From JAITVM01 sp031551135 (GTDB lineage Bacteria; Bacillota; Clostridia; Lachnospirales; JAITVM01): a stretch of 64,000 nucleotides of DNA. Below are positions 36,272 to 43,936 of this stretch, piece after piece. Position numbers and translations under genes: made by a program. The notes under the pieces are model-generated. The model searched no databases and was not told the origin of the DNA. It worked only from the letters and a program-made list of their open reading frames with translations. The stretch spans positions 1 to 64,000 of the forward strand of contig JAVBOA010000026.1 of NCBI GenBank assembly GCA_031551135.1, given 5' to 3'. Each line of letters begins with the position of its first letter. The first letter of the stretch is position 1.

Positions 36272-37330
36272 ATGAAGAAGGAACTTTTTTTTAGGACGGC
36301 TGACTTACTTAGTATCAAAGAATTGGATAATGGACCAATTTATAAAAATGAATTGACACAGTATTTTTTCTATCTTGATACGTATCTTACTATTGCGGAA
36401 GAATTTTTTGTCTCGTTTGATTTAGATAGTATTGCAAATAAGACTGATTTATTTATAGAGGGGCTAAATAAACAGATTTATGCTTTGAAAAAATTGAATC
36501 TGGAAAAATTGATGGAACAAACAGAAAATCTGATAAAACTCATAGAAAATAAGGAGTTTGAAAAATCGAAAGAGGAATACAAAAAATTGGCCATTGATAA
36601 CGAAGAATTGTATTCTAAAATAAATAACGCAAATATAAGTAAGGGTATTGATGGAGAAGTTATTAAATATAACGAAACTATCAGAAAAAATTCAGTTTTT
36701 TATAAAAAAGTTCAGAAATATAAAACTTTGCCTCTGGAAACATTGGATAAAGGAAAAGTAGAGGAAATGCTTAAACTGGTAAATGATTTTCAGCTTTTGG
36801 AAGCAGGGCATGTTCTGAGCACTGTAATGCAAAAAAAATACGGCGAAAAAATTGATTATTTATTAATTGAGCTGAAACACAATTTTGATAATTTCGAGGC
36901 TGCCGCCGCACAAAAAACTCTGACAAAAATTGCGTTTGCTTCAGCCGATAAAAATGCAGTGGCCACAGAAAAGAAAAGCATACTTGCGATAGATGACAAT
37001 GTCGGGGTTTTAAATACGTTAAAGGCCATGCTGAAAGATTATTATGAATTATTTTGTATTCCGAATCCCAATGCAGTTTTTAAATTTTTGGAAAATAGAG
37101 AAAGCTTAGACATGATTCTGCTTGATATAGAAATGCCTGAAATGGATGGCTATGAGCTTTTGACATTAATCAAAAAATATACTAAATATGAAAAAATACC
37201 GGTGATTTTTCTAACCGGAAATGCGACCAAAGACCATTTATTAAAAGCAGTTGAAATGTCCGCTGTTGATTTTATCAGTAAGCCGGTAGATTTGGAGACA
37301 CTTTTATCAAAAATAAAAAAACATATATAA
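36272..37330 (+). CDS. Single-receiver protein with helical N-terminus
   Basis: 352 residues. The first about 230 are helical and Lys/Glu-rich with no domain I recognise. The last 120 form a CheY-like receiver: acidic pair AIDDN, phospho-Asp in LLDIEMPEMDG, Thr in FLTGNAT and Lys in FISKPVD. There is no DNA-binding output domain. ATG 36272 has GAGGTGG and follows the hybrid kinase by 11 bases, so it is likely the kinase's phosphotransfer partner. Targets unknown. Confidence 0.85.
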   Translation: MKKELFFRTADLLSIKELDNGPIYKNELTQYFFYLDTYLTIAEEFFVSFDLDSIANKTDLFIEGLNKQIYALKKLNLEKLMEQTENLIKLIENKEFEKSKEEYKKLAIDNEELYSKINNANISKGIDGEVIKYNETIRKNSVFYKKVQKYKTLPLETLDKGKVEEMLKLVNDFQLLEAGHVLSTVMQKKYGEKIDYLLIELKHNFDNFEAAAAQKTLTKIAFASADKNAVATEKKSILAIDDNVGVLNTLKAMLKDYYELFCIPNPNAVFKFLENRESLDMILLDIEMPEMDGYELLTLIKKYTKYEKIPVIFLTGNATKDHLLKAVEMSAVDFISKPVDLETLLSKIKKHI

Positions 37331-37355
37331 TCTACCTATCTTATTTTATTATAGA

Positions 37356-37384
37356 TTGACAATTACGAAATTATTTAGTAGAAT
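37356..37384 (+). promoter_or_regulatory. Promoter of the malonate decarboxylase operon
   Basis: TTGACA (37356-37361), 17 bp, TAGAAT (37379-37384). Transcription would begin near 37391, leaving a leader of about 130 nt before the first start codon. Confidence 0.85.
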
Positions 37385-37390
37385 AATTGT

Positions 37391-37496
37391 GAGAGATTTG
37401 AGAGATATATTTAGAAATTTGAGACAAATTTAATAATTTAGAGTGTATGAGGATACAGTAAGCCATGTTTGGTCATGGTTTTTGTGTCCTTTTTTT
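37391..37496 (+). promoter_or_regulatory. Leader with NAG triplets and intrinsic terminator (putative HutP antitermination site)
   Basis: Downstream of the promoter lie repeated NAG triplets: GAG 37391 and 37400, TAG 37412, GAG 37421, TAG 37439, GAG 37449. Several are 9 nt apart and mostly preceded by ATTT. Then comes a hairpin, GGATACAGTAAGCCATG (37451-37467) with CATGGTTTTTGTGTCC (37474-37489), followed by seven T: a standard intrinsic terminator ahead of the first gene (ATG 37521). HutP is known to bind NAG repeats and relieve such a terminator, and a HutP homologue is encoded in this operon. The elements are seen; HutP as the ligand is inference. Confidence 0.7.
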
Positions 37497-37520
37497 ATTT
37501 TCGCTAAAGGAGGTGAATAT

Positions 37521-37820
37521 ATGCTGGCAGGACAGGACATATCGTTTGCACAATCAATTGTAATTTCTTTATCCGGCATGGCAATCGTAATGCTGGAATT
37601 GGTATTATTGGCTTTAGTAATTATTGCATTATCCAGAATAATAGCTAAATTTGAAAAAAAAGATACACCGCAAAAAGCAGTTGCACCGGCACCGGCGCAA
37701 GTAGTAACAGCGATTCATGATGAAAATGATGATGAATTGGCGGCAGTAATGGTAGCTGTTTGTGAAGAATCAAAAATTCCGCTGAACGAAATCGTATTTA
37801 AGAATATTCAAAAATTATAA
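37521..37820 (+). CDS. OadG-family small subunit of Na+-pumping decarboxylase
   Basis: 99 residues: one N-terminal membrane helix (VISLSGMAIVMLELVLLALVIIAL) and a charged, Ala/Pro-containing tail (PQKAVAPAPAQ) ending in a short helical motif, the OadG/gamma-subunit layout that holds the pump complex together. ATG 37521 has a near-perfect AAAGGAGGTG. The longer frame from GTG 37443 runs through the terminator and is rejected. An OadG-type gene is not, to my knowledge, part of the Malonomonas mad set. Confidence 0.85.
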   Translation: MLAGQDISFAQSIVISLSGMAIVMLELVLLALVIIALSRIIAKFEKKDTPQKAVAPAPAQVVTAIHDENDDELAAVMVAVCEESKIPLNEIVFKNIQKL

Positions 37821-37840
37821 AATAAAAGAGGAGAATTGAA

Positions 37841-38230
37841 ATGAAATATATCGTAAAAGTTAATGGAAAAGCATATGAAGTTGAGATAGAAAGAAGCACA
37901 GCAGGAGGATATGCAGCACCACAAATGGCAGCACCGGCATACGCAGCACCACAAATGGCTGCACCTGCATATGCTGCACCGACACCTGTACATACACCTG
38001 CGCCTGCTGCATCCGCCGGAGCAGAAGTAAGAAGTCCGCTTGCCGGAAATATATTCAATATTTTAGTAAATGTCGGAGACAGAGTTGCTTTCGGTCAAAA
38101 TTTAATTGTTATTGAAGCAATGAAAATGGAAAATGAAGTTGTTTCTCCATGTGAGGGAGTTATTAAACAAATTTTAGTATCAAAAGGCAGTGTTGTTGAC
38201 GCAGATGATGTTTTGATAGTTATCCAATAG
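37841..38230 (+). CDS. madF: Biotin carboxyl carrier subunit of malonate decarboxylase
   Basis: 129 residues. A short N-terminal strand segment, an Ala/Pro linker with a tandem decapeptide-like repeat (MAAPAYAAPQ, twice), then a biotinyl domain with the biotin-accepting EAMKMENEV and V-rich strands. The carboxyl group of malonate is parked here as carboxybiotin before decarboxylation by the membrane pump. GAGGAG precedes the ATG; 20 bp after the OadG-like gene. Confidence 0.93.
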   Translation: MKYIVKVNGKAYEVEIERSTAGGYAAPQMAAPAYAAPQMAAPAYAAPTPVHTPAPAASAGAEVRSPLAGNIFNILVNVGDRVAFGQNLIVIEAMKMENEVVSPCEGVIKQILVSKGSVVDADDVLIVIQ

Positions 38231-38259
38231 AATTACAAAATTATAAAGAGGTGAAATAA

Positions 38260-39405
38260 GTGAACTTTATTGATGTAATTGTTGAAACTGCCAAAGCGTC
38301 GGGTTTTGCGGCTATGACTTCTCAGCAGGGTATAATGCTGTTGGTTTCTTTCGCGCTTCTGTACCTCGCGATTGTAAAAAAATTCGAGCCATTATTACTT
38401 CTTCCGATTTCTTTCGGAATGCTTTTAGCAAATTTGCCTTTGGCAGGGCTAATGTATGAATCGACTGAACATTGGTATGACTCCGGTGTTCTGAGAAATA
38501 TTTATTATGGTGTAAAATCCGGAATTTTTCCATGTTTAATATTTATGGCTGTTGGTGCGATGTCGGATTTCGGTCCGCTTATTGCAAATCCGATAAGTTT
38601 ATTATTGGGAGCGGCAGCTCAATTAGGAATTTATATGGCGTTTACTATTGCTAATAATATAGGAATTTTCACGCCCGAACAAGCGGCGGCTATTGGAATA
38701 ATCGGAGGCGCAGACGGTCCGACCGCTATTTTTCTGGCCTCAAAGATCGCGCCGGAGCTTCTGGGGCCGATTGCCGTCGCGGCGTATTCATATATGGCGC
38801 TGATACCATTAATTCAGCCGCCGATTATGAGATTGCTCACAACTAAAAAAGAACGTGAAGTAAGAATGGATCAATTGAGAAAAGTAAGTAAAACTGAAAA
38901 AATTATGTTTCCTATTTTTGTTACGGTAATTTGTTCTTTAATGCTTCCATCTGTTGCACCATTGATTGGTATGCTTATGTTGGGAAATCTTTTTAAAGAA
39001 TCCGGAGTTGTTGACAGGCTCAGCGACACGGCTCAAAACGCTTTGTGTAATATCGTTACAATACTTCTCGGTGTGACTGTCGGCGCGACAGCAGACGGAA
39101 AAGTATTCCTTCAAGTTCAAACTCTTGCTATCGTTGCGCTTGGACTTATCGCATTTGCTTTTTCTACAGCCGGTGGTGTATTATTAGGTAAACTATTATA
39201 TATTATTACCAAGGGAAAAGTAAATCCGTTAATCGGCTCCGCCGGTGTTTCGGCAGTTCCGATGGCAGCGCGTGTTTCTCAAGTAGAAGGCAAGAGGGCA
39301 AATCCGACAAACTTTTTATTGATGCACGCTATGGGACCGAATGTTGCCGGTGTTATTGGGTCGGCGGTTGCCGCAGGATTCTTCTTATTGCTTTTCTCTA
39401 AATAA
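38260..39405 (+). CDS. madB: Na+-translocating decarboxylase beta subunit
   Basis: 381 residues, about nine to eleven membrane helices. It has the conserved pump motif IIGGADGPTAIF with the essential Asp, YMALIPLIQPPIMRLLTT, and the C-terminal VSAVPMAARV plus NFLLMHAMGPNVAGVIGSA. The OadB/GcdB/MmdB/MadB family decarboxylates carboxybiotin and exports Na+. GTG start with AAAGAGGTG. The operon context makes malonate the carboxyl source. Confidence 0.94.
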   Translation: MNFIDVIVETAKASGFAAMTSQQGIMLLVSFALLYLAIVKKFEPLLLLPISFGMLLANLPLAGLMYESTEHWYDSGVLRNIYYGVKSGIFPCLIFMAVGAMSDFGPLIANPISLLLGAAAQLGIYMAFTIANNIGIFTPEQAAAIGIIGGADGPTAIFLASKIAPELLGPIAVAAYSYMALIPLIQPPIMRLLTTKKEREVRMDQLRKVSKTEKIMFPIFVTVICSLMLPSVAPLIGMLMLGNLFKESGVVDRLSDTAQNALCNIVTILLGVTVGATADGKVFLQVQTLAIVALGLIAFAFSTAGGVLLGKLLYIITKGKVNPLIGSAGVSAVPMAARVSQVEGKRANPTNFLLMHAMGPNVAGVIGSAVAAGFFLLLFSK

Positions 39406-39456
39406 TATATAATTCTCCTAATTATTGCGGAGAGAATATTTAGAGAAGGTGGAAGT

Positions 39457-39903
39457 ATGGACTCGATTTTTAACCCGAATTGTGAAGGAATAGGTTCAAC
39501 GGTCGGCTATGCGGCAATGCTTTTGGCTATGACCAGAACTTTAATGGACGAAGATATTTTAAAAAAAATTATAGAAAAAGAAAAAAAATTGAAATTTGTT
39601 GTGACAGAAATGGGTGGAAAATCTAACGGAGATTTTCAGGAAAAAATAAGCAAAGCGGTTTTGGGCGCAAGCCTGAACGGCGGTATTATAAAAAAAGACG
39701 CGGCGAGTATTCACGCTGTTTTGCATGCCGCAGAGGAAGCGAAACGCGGAGTTTTGATTAATATGACTTCGATTACTCAAGTTGCGCTGAAAATAGCCAT
39801 AGTGCGTGATGAAACATGGATAGCCGTGGCGATGTTTGGCGAGTCGTTTATTCACCCTGTTACAAATCATGAACGTTGTGGGCTTGGGATAATGCATATT
39901 TAA
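39457..39903 (+). CDS. hutP: HutP-family RNA-binding antiterminator
   Basis: 148 residues, the same size as Bacillus HutP. The histidine cluster IHAVLH (His86, His90) and the C-terminal block ETWIAVAMFGESFIHPVTNHERCGLGIMHI (His138) match HutP, whose equivalent histidines bind the metal and L-histidine. I do not see the acidic metal ligand at the expected place (Met103). Bacillus HutP binds NAG repeats in the hut leader when histidine and Mg2+ are present and prevents termination. Here the gene is fourth in a malonate operon whose leader has NAG triplets and a terminator, so autoregulation is likely. Effector unknown: it may be histidine or something else. GAAGGTGG precedes the ATG. Confidence 0.88.
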   Translation: MDSIFNPNCEGIGSTVGYAAMLLAMTRTLMDEDILKKIIEKEKKLKFVVTEMGGKSNGDFQEKISKAVLGASLNGGIIKKDAASIHAVLHAAEEAKRGVLINMTSITQVALKIAIVRDETWIAVAMFGESFIHPVTNHERCGLGIMHI

Positions 39904-39904
39904 A

Positions 39905-39952
39905 GCGGTTTGTTTTTTTTGAAAAATATCATTTGAATAAGAAATGAACCGC
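39905..39952 (+). promoter_or_regulatory. Intra-operon hairpin between hutP and madA
   Basis: GCGGTTTGTTTTTTTT (from 39905) pairs, with G-U pairs, with AAGAAATGAACCGC ending at 39952. It belongs to the AGCGGTTTGATT hairpin family. It could act as a partial terminator or processing site separating the membrane-pump genes from the soluble-enzyme genes. Confidence 0.5.
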
Positions 39953-39972
39953 ATATGATGAGGAGGTATCAG

Positions 39973-41637
39973 ATGCAGAACCAAAAACGTTGGAACACTT
40001 TGAAAAGAGATTATGTAGATAGAATCAGATCGGCGATACCGTATGTTAAGTTTGGAAAAAACGTTGACGCGAAAGATGCGGTCGCGCTTTTGGAAACTGT
40101 GATAAAACCTTTTGATAAAGTAAATATAGAGGGCGATAACCAAAAACAGGCAGATTTTTTGGCAGAATGTCTTTGCAAAGTGAATAAAGAAAAAATAAAT
40201 AATCTTCATATAGTACAGTCGGCGGTTTCCTTGAGCAGCCATTTGGAGCTTTTTGAAAAAGGAATTGCAAAAAAACTTGACTTTTCTTTTTCCGGACCGC
40301 AGTCGCAGAAAGTCGCGAAACTATTAAAAGAAGGAAAATTGGAGCTTGGCGCGATACATACATATATGGAGCTTTACGCCAGATATTTTATGGACTTAAC
40401 GCCGCGTGTTGCTTTAGTAGCCGCATATCAGGCAGATAGGCAAGGTAATTTATATACAGGCTTTAATACCGAAGATTCGCCGGTTGTTATTGAAGCTACG
40501 AAATTTAAAAATGGAATAATTATTGCACAAGTAAATGAAATTGTTGACCGGCTTCCTAGGGTTGATATTCCTGCGGATTGGGTCGATTTTGTAATACAAT
40601 CTCCAAAACCGTTTTATGTTGAACCGCTTTTTACAAGAGACCCGTATTTAATCAGCGATGCGCAGATTTTGCGTGCTATGATGGCGATTAAAGGAATTTA
40701 TGCGGAATACGGCGTACAAAGATTGAATCACGGTATTGGTTTTGATACGGCGGCTATCGAACTTTTGCTTCCGACTTATGGTGAAGAACTGGGTTTGAAA
40801 GGCAAAATTTGTTCTTATTTCGCTTTGAATCCGCATCCTTCATTAATTCCGGCTATCGAAAGCGGCTGGGTAAAATCTATTCATTGCTTCGGCGGTGAAT
40901 TGGGAATGGAAGAATATATTCGCAACCGTACAGATATTTTCTTTGTCGGGCCGGATGACAGTCTGCGTTCGAATCGTGCTTATTCGCAAATGGCAGGGCA
41001 TTACGCTTTGGATATGTTTATCGGCGGAACTCTGCAAATTGATGAATTCGGAAACAGCTCTACGGCAACCGCCGACAGAATAGCAGGATTTGGCGGAGCG
41101 CCGAATATGGGAAGCGATTCGAAAGGAAGACGGCATTCCACAGCCGCGTGGTTAAAATGCGGAAGTGAATACGGTATGCAAAAGCAATTGATTGGCGAAA
41201 TGCCGCGCGGAAAACGCCTTGTTGTTCAATTGCAGGAGACCTTCAGAGAAAAATTAGCGCCGGGTTTTGTAGAAAAATTAGATGCATGGGAATTGGCTGA
41301 AAATTCCGGATTAGATATTCCGCCGGTAATGATTTACGGTGATGATGTTACTCATATCGTAACCGAAGAGGGAATCGCGTATCTTATTAAATGCGAAAGC
41401 CTTGAGGAACGAACTGCGGCAATCAGGGCAGTTGCCGGATTTACAGATGTCGGATTAAAAGCGGATTCTTTGAAAACAAAAGAATTACGAAAAAAAGGAA
41501 TTGTTAAAACTCCGGAAGATTTAGATATTGATATAACACGTGCTAACCGAAACCTTTTGGCCGCCAAAAACGTAAGAGAATTGGTCAAATGGTCCGGCGG
41601 TCTTTATAATCCGCCAGCGCGTTTCAGAAACTGGTAA
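39973..41637 (+). CDS. madA: Malonate decarboxylase alpha subunit (acetyl-ACP:malonate ACP transferase)
   Basis: 554 residues, the full length of MdcA/MadA. It begins QNQKRWNTLKRDYVDRI like the family and has VALVAAYQADRQGNLYTGFNTEDSP, RLNHGIGFDTAAIELLLPTYGE and FGGAPNMGSDSKGRRHS. It swaps acetate on the acyl carrier for malonate to give malonyl-S-ACP. ATG 39973 is chosen because GAGGAGGT precedes it; ATG 39955 lies before that site. Confidence 0.96.
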   Translation: MQNQKRWNTLKRDYVDRIRSAIPYVKFGKNVDAKDAVALLETVIKPFDKVNIEGDNQKQADFLAECLCKVNKEKINNLHIVQSAVSLSSHLELFEKGIAKKLDFSFSGPQSQKVAKLLKEGKLELGAIHTYMELYARYFMDLTPRVALVAAYQADRQGNLYTGFNTEDSPVVIEATKFKNGIIIAQVNEIVDRLPRVDIPADWVDFVIQSPKPFYVEPLFTRDPYLISDAQILRAMMAIKGIYAEYGVQRLNHGIGFDTAAIELLLPTYGEELGLKGKICSYFALNPHPSLIPAIESGWVKSIHCFGGELGMEEYIRNRTDIFFVGPDDSLRSNRAYSQMAGHYALDMFIGGTLQIDEFGNSSTATADRIAGFGGAPNMGSDSKGRRHSTAAWLKCGSEYGMQKQLIGEMPRGKRLVVQLQETFREKLAPGFVEKLDAWELAENSGLDIPPVMIYGDDVTHIVTEEGIAYLIKCESLEERTAAIRAVAGFTDVGLKADSLKTKELRKKGIVKTPEDLDIDITRANRNLLAAKNVRELVKWSGGLYNPPARFRNW

Positions 41638-41651
41638 GGAGGGTTCAAGAA

Positions 41652-41978
41652 ATGGCGTTAAATGAAATTACTTTTAGTTTTACACCGCAAAGTAAATTTA
41701 TTACTATAGATAAAGAATGGTCACATAACGGCGTTGTTGGGTCGGGAGATTTAGAGGTACTGATTCGTTTTAAAGAACAAAAAGGACTTGTTAATGTAAA
41801 AATTAATACACCTGTGAGCGGATTCGATGACGTTTGGAAAAAAGTAATCAGCAAAACTCTTTCAGAAATTAATTTGGGAAACGCTGACATAGAAATTAAT
41901 GATAATAACGCTACTCCTTTTATAGTGGCAATGCGCATAAGGCAAGGGATTATTGAGGCAAAAGGAGGCGCTGTTTAA
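41652..41978 (+). CDS. madE: Malonate decarboxylase acyl carrier protein
   Basis: 108 residues, MdcC/MadE family. Ser31 in NGVVGSGDLEVLI is the expected attachment site of 2'-(5''-triphosphoribosyl)-3'-dephospho-CoA, the CoA-like arm carrying acetyl or malonyl. AAGGAGGG precedes the ATG. The stop and next start overlap (TAATG), as expected for subunits made in fixed ratio. Confidence 0.95.
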   Translation: MALNEITFSFTPQSKFITIDKEWSHNGVVGSGDLEVLIRFKEQKGLVNVKINTPVSGFDDVWKKVISKTLSEINLGNADIEINDNNATPFIVAMRIRQGIIEAKGGAV

Positions 41979-42943
41979 TGATTAAATGGAAAGATGCTCA
42001 GAATTTGAGCTTTTATGAATCGTCGGCAAGAACAAGAGCGTTTAATCTTCCTGACGAAAATACTTTTACAGAGCTTTTAGGCCCTGATAATTATGTTACT
42101 TCTCCGCATTTGCCAGTACTTGGCGAAGCTGTATCTTTTGATGACGGCGTTGTAACCGGTGTTGGCATGATTGGTAAAAGACCTGTTTTTATAATTTCGC
42201 AAGAAGGAAAATTTATCGGCGGTGCTGTCGGCGAAGTTGGCGGCGCAAAGATGGTTGGGATTTTCAAGCTTGCACTTCAAGCTTACGATAAAATAAAAGC
42301 AAAATATCCGAATGATTATGAAAGCCGCATTCCGGCTGTAATTATATCTTTTGAAACAGGCGGTGTGCGCCTGCACGAAGCTAACGCCGGACTTTTGGCA
42401 CATGCCGAAGTTATGGAACTCATACAATATTGCCGTGGAAAAATCCCTGTAGTTTCGCTTATTGGCAGTAAGCTTGGATGTTTTGGCGGAATGGGATTTG
42501 TTTCGGTTGCAACCGATGTTGTAATAATGAGCGAATTAGGAAGAATCGGTTTGACCGGTCCGGAAGTTATTGAAGAAGTAATGGGTAAAAAAGTATTTGA
42601 TTCGTCGGATAGAGCTATGATTTACCGTACTACGGGCGGCAAGCATAAATATATACTCGGAGATTGCAATTATCTTGTTTCTGATACAATCGGCTCTTTC
42701 AGAGAACAATTAATTGATTTATTAAAAATGTCTTATGCGGATATCGCTGCACATAGAATAATCGGAACTTTTGATTTGGTTCAGGAACAGCTTGGACTTG
42801 TAGATTTAGCCGTAAGGCTTGCCCCAAAAGATTCTAAAGATGTTTGGGCGTATTTCGGAAATCCAAATCCGGATATTATTCAAGACCAATCCTACGAAGA
42901 ATTTATTTCAAGCGCAAAAGTAAGACAAAGGGGGACAGTGTAA
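41978..42943 (+). CDS. madC: Malonate decarboxylase carboxyltransferase subunit (MadC/MdcD-type)
   Basis: 321 residues of the crotonase/carboxyltransferase fold, with SFYESSARTRAFNL, GGAVGEVGGAKMVGIFKLAL, FETGGVRLHEANAGLLAHAEVM and SKLGCFGGMGFVSVATDVVIMSE. With MadD it removes the carboxyl group from malonyl-S-ACP and transfers it to biotin on MadF. Coupled on both sides by TAATG overlaps. Confidence 0.95.
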   Translation: MIKWKDAQNLSFYESSARTRAFNLPDENTFTELLGPDNYVTSPHLPVLGEAVSFDDGVVTGVGMIGKRPVFIISQEGKFIGGAVGEVGGAKMVGIFKLALQAYDKIKAKYPNDYESRIPAVIISFETGGVRLHEANAGLLAHAEVMELIQYCRGKIPVVSLIGSKLGCFGGMGFVSVATDVVIMSELGRIGLTGPEVIEEVMGKKVFDSSDRAMIYRTTGGKHKYILGDCNYLVSDTIGSFREQLIDLLKMSYADIAAHRIIGTFDLVQEQLGLVDLAVRLAPKDSKDVWAYFGNPNPDIIQDQSYEEFISSAKVRQRGTV

Positions 42944-43809
42944 TGGCAGGTTTAGTTGGAAAAGGCAGAGATGCTATTGCAATGATTGTTGACCCAAATA
43001 GTTTTAACGAAAATATTATCGGAAATTATTCTCAAGACCCAAACCTTGGGCCGGGAGCGGTTATCGGTACGGCTTTGATAAATGGAAAAAATGCAACAAT
43101 TATTTCGAATGATGCGATGGCTAAAAATAAAAAATTCCCTCTTGTTTATTCGGGCGTTATTGGCTTGGAAGAAGGCTATAAAATGGCTATAGCTGTTTAC
43201 AAAACAATCGAGGCAGACGAAAATTCACCTGTAAAGCGACCACTGGTATTGATTGTAGATACACCCGGCAATGGTTTGGGAAAAATCGAAGAAATTTTCG
43301 GTATGAATAAATCTACAGGCTCGTATCAATTGGCTTTGACGGAGGCTAGGCAAAAAGGACATCCCGTAATTGCGGTTATAATCGGAAGAGCGATAAGCGG
43401 CGCATTTTTATGCCACGGATTGCAGGCTGACCATATTATTTCGCTTTCGAAGGATTTCGGAACAATGATTCATGTTATGCCGCTTGTTGGTATTGCGCGC
43501 ATCACAAAAATGGATATTGAAACATTAGAAAACCTTGCAAAAGTCAATCCGGTTTTTGCCGCCGGTTCAGATTTCTTTTATAAACTCGGCGGAGTTGAAG
43601 AAATAATCGAAAAAATCGAAGATATTAGAAATATTGTGATTAAGCATATAAACGAGGTTTATGCTTTGACAGCATCGGGAAGCTTAGAAAAAACAGGACC
43701 TTGCAGCCGCGGCGATTTGGGCAATCAAAGAGGCGGACGGAAAACAAGACCTGAGGTACTCAAAAAAATGTACGCTCAATTTGATGAAATTGAGTCGAAA
43801 TATTTGTAA
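42943..43809 (+). CDS. madD: Malonate decarboxylase carboxyltransferase subunit (MadD/MdcE-type)
   Basis: 288 residues. VDTPGNGLGKIEEIFGMNKSTGSYQLALTEARQKGHPVIAVIIGRAISGAFLCHGLQADHI is the gamma-subunit core, with an oxyanion-hole-like SGAF. ATG 42943 overlaps the madC stop and has AAAGGGGG; the longer frame back to 42844 lies inside madC and is rejected. The TAA stop (43807-43809) is immediately followed by a MITE. Confidence 0.95.
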   Translation: MAGLVGKGRDAIAMIVDPNSFNENIIGNYSQDPNLGPGAVIGTALINGKNATIISNDAMAKNKKFPLVYSGVIGLEEGYKMAIAVYKTIEADENSPVKRPLVLIVDTPGNGLGKIEEIFGMNKSTGSYQLALTEARQKGHPVIAVIIGRAISGAFLCHGLQADHIISLSKDFGTMIHVMPLVGIARITKMDIETLENLAKVNPVFAAGSDFFYKLGGVEEIIEKIEDIRNIVIKHINEVYALTASGSLEKTGPCSRGDLGNQRGGRKTRPEVLKKMYAQFDEIESKYL

Positions 43810-43838
43810 TACTATTTACCTTTAGGCGGGAAATAGTA
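43810..43838. mobile_element. MITE-like element, minimal form at the madD stop codon
   Basis: 29 bp, TACTATTTACC...GGGAAATAGTA. The left flank TAA is the madD stop codon; the right flank is TGA (43839-43841), so the duplication is imperfect. Confidence 0.65.
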
Positions 43839-43839
43839 T

Positions 43840-43921
43840 GAAAATCAGAAAACGGCTTATACTATTTTCAATATAAAGAATAGAAAAAAATGGAAATAGT
43901 ATTAAACGCCGTTTTCGATTC
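43840..43921 (+). other. Inverted repeat with a short MITE in its loop, between madD and madH
   Basis: GAAAATCAGAAAACGGC (43840-43856) pairs with GCCGTTTTCGATTC (43908-43921). The short MITE 43860-43901, with TTA flanks (43857-43859, 43902-43904), fills the loop. There is no long T-run, so read-through to madH is expected, perhaps at reduced level. Confidence 0.7.
43860..43901. mobile_element. MITE-like element, short form
   Basis: 42 bp, TACTATTTTCAATATAAAGAATAG...TGGAAATAGTA, flanked by TTA on both sides. Confidence 0.82.
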
Positions 43922-43936
43922 TTTGGAGTGATATAT

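Noticed and set aside
37443..37520. N-terminal extension of the OadG-like protein from GTG 37443
   Set aside because: The extension would be translated through the leader terminator hairpin and T-run. ATG 37521 has a near-perfect ribosome site.
37841..38000. Tandem DNA repeat as a CRISPR-like or mobile array
   Set aside because: It is two copies of a coding repeat (MAAPAYAAPQ) in the protein linker. No CRISPR array is visible anywhere in the window.
37798..38058. Minus-strand frame rich in Ala-Gly repeats
   Set aside because: It is the complement of the Ala/Pro linker repeat in the biotin carrier.
39457..39903. HutP as evidence of a histidine-degradation operon
   Set aside because: None of hutH, hutU, hutI or hutG is present; every other gene in the operon belongs to malonate decarboxylation.
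39559..40242. 227-codon minus-strand frame
   Set aside because: It lies entirely opposite hutP and madA, whose family matches are clear; it is a long shadow frame with no ribosome site.
42844..42942. 33-codon N-terminal extension of MadD
   Set aside because: It overlaps the end of madC in another frame; ATG 42943 with TAATG coupling and a GGGGG site is the better start.
43810..43921. Terminator ending the malonate operon after madD
   Set aside because: The hairpins lack a T-run, madH has a ribosome site immediately after them, and the functional set continues to 46497.
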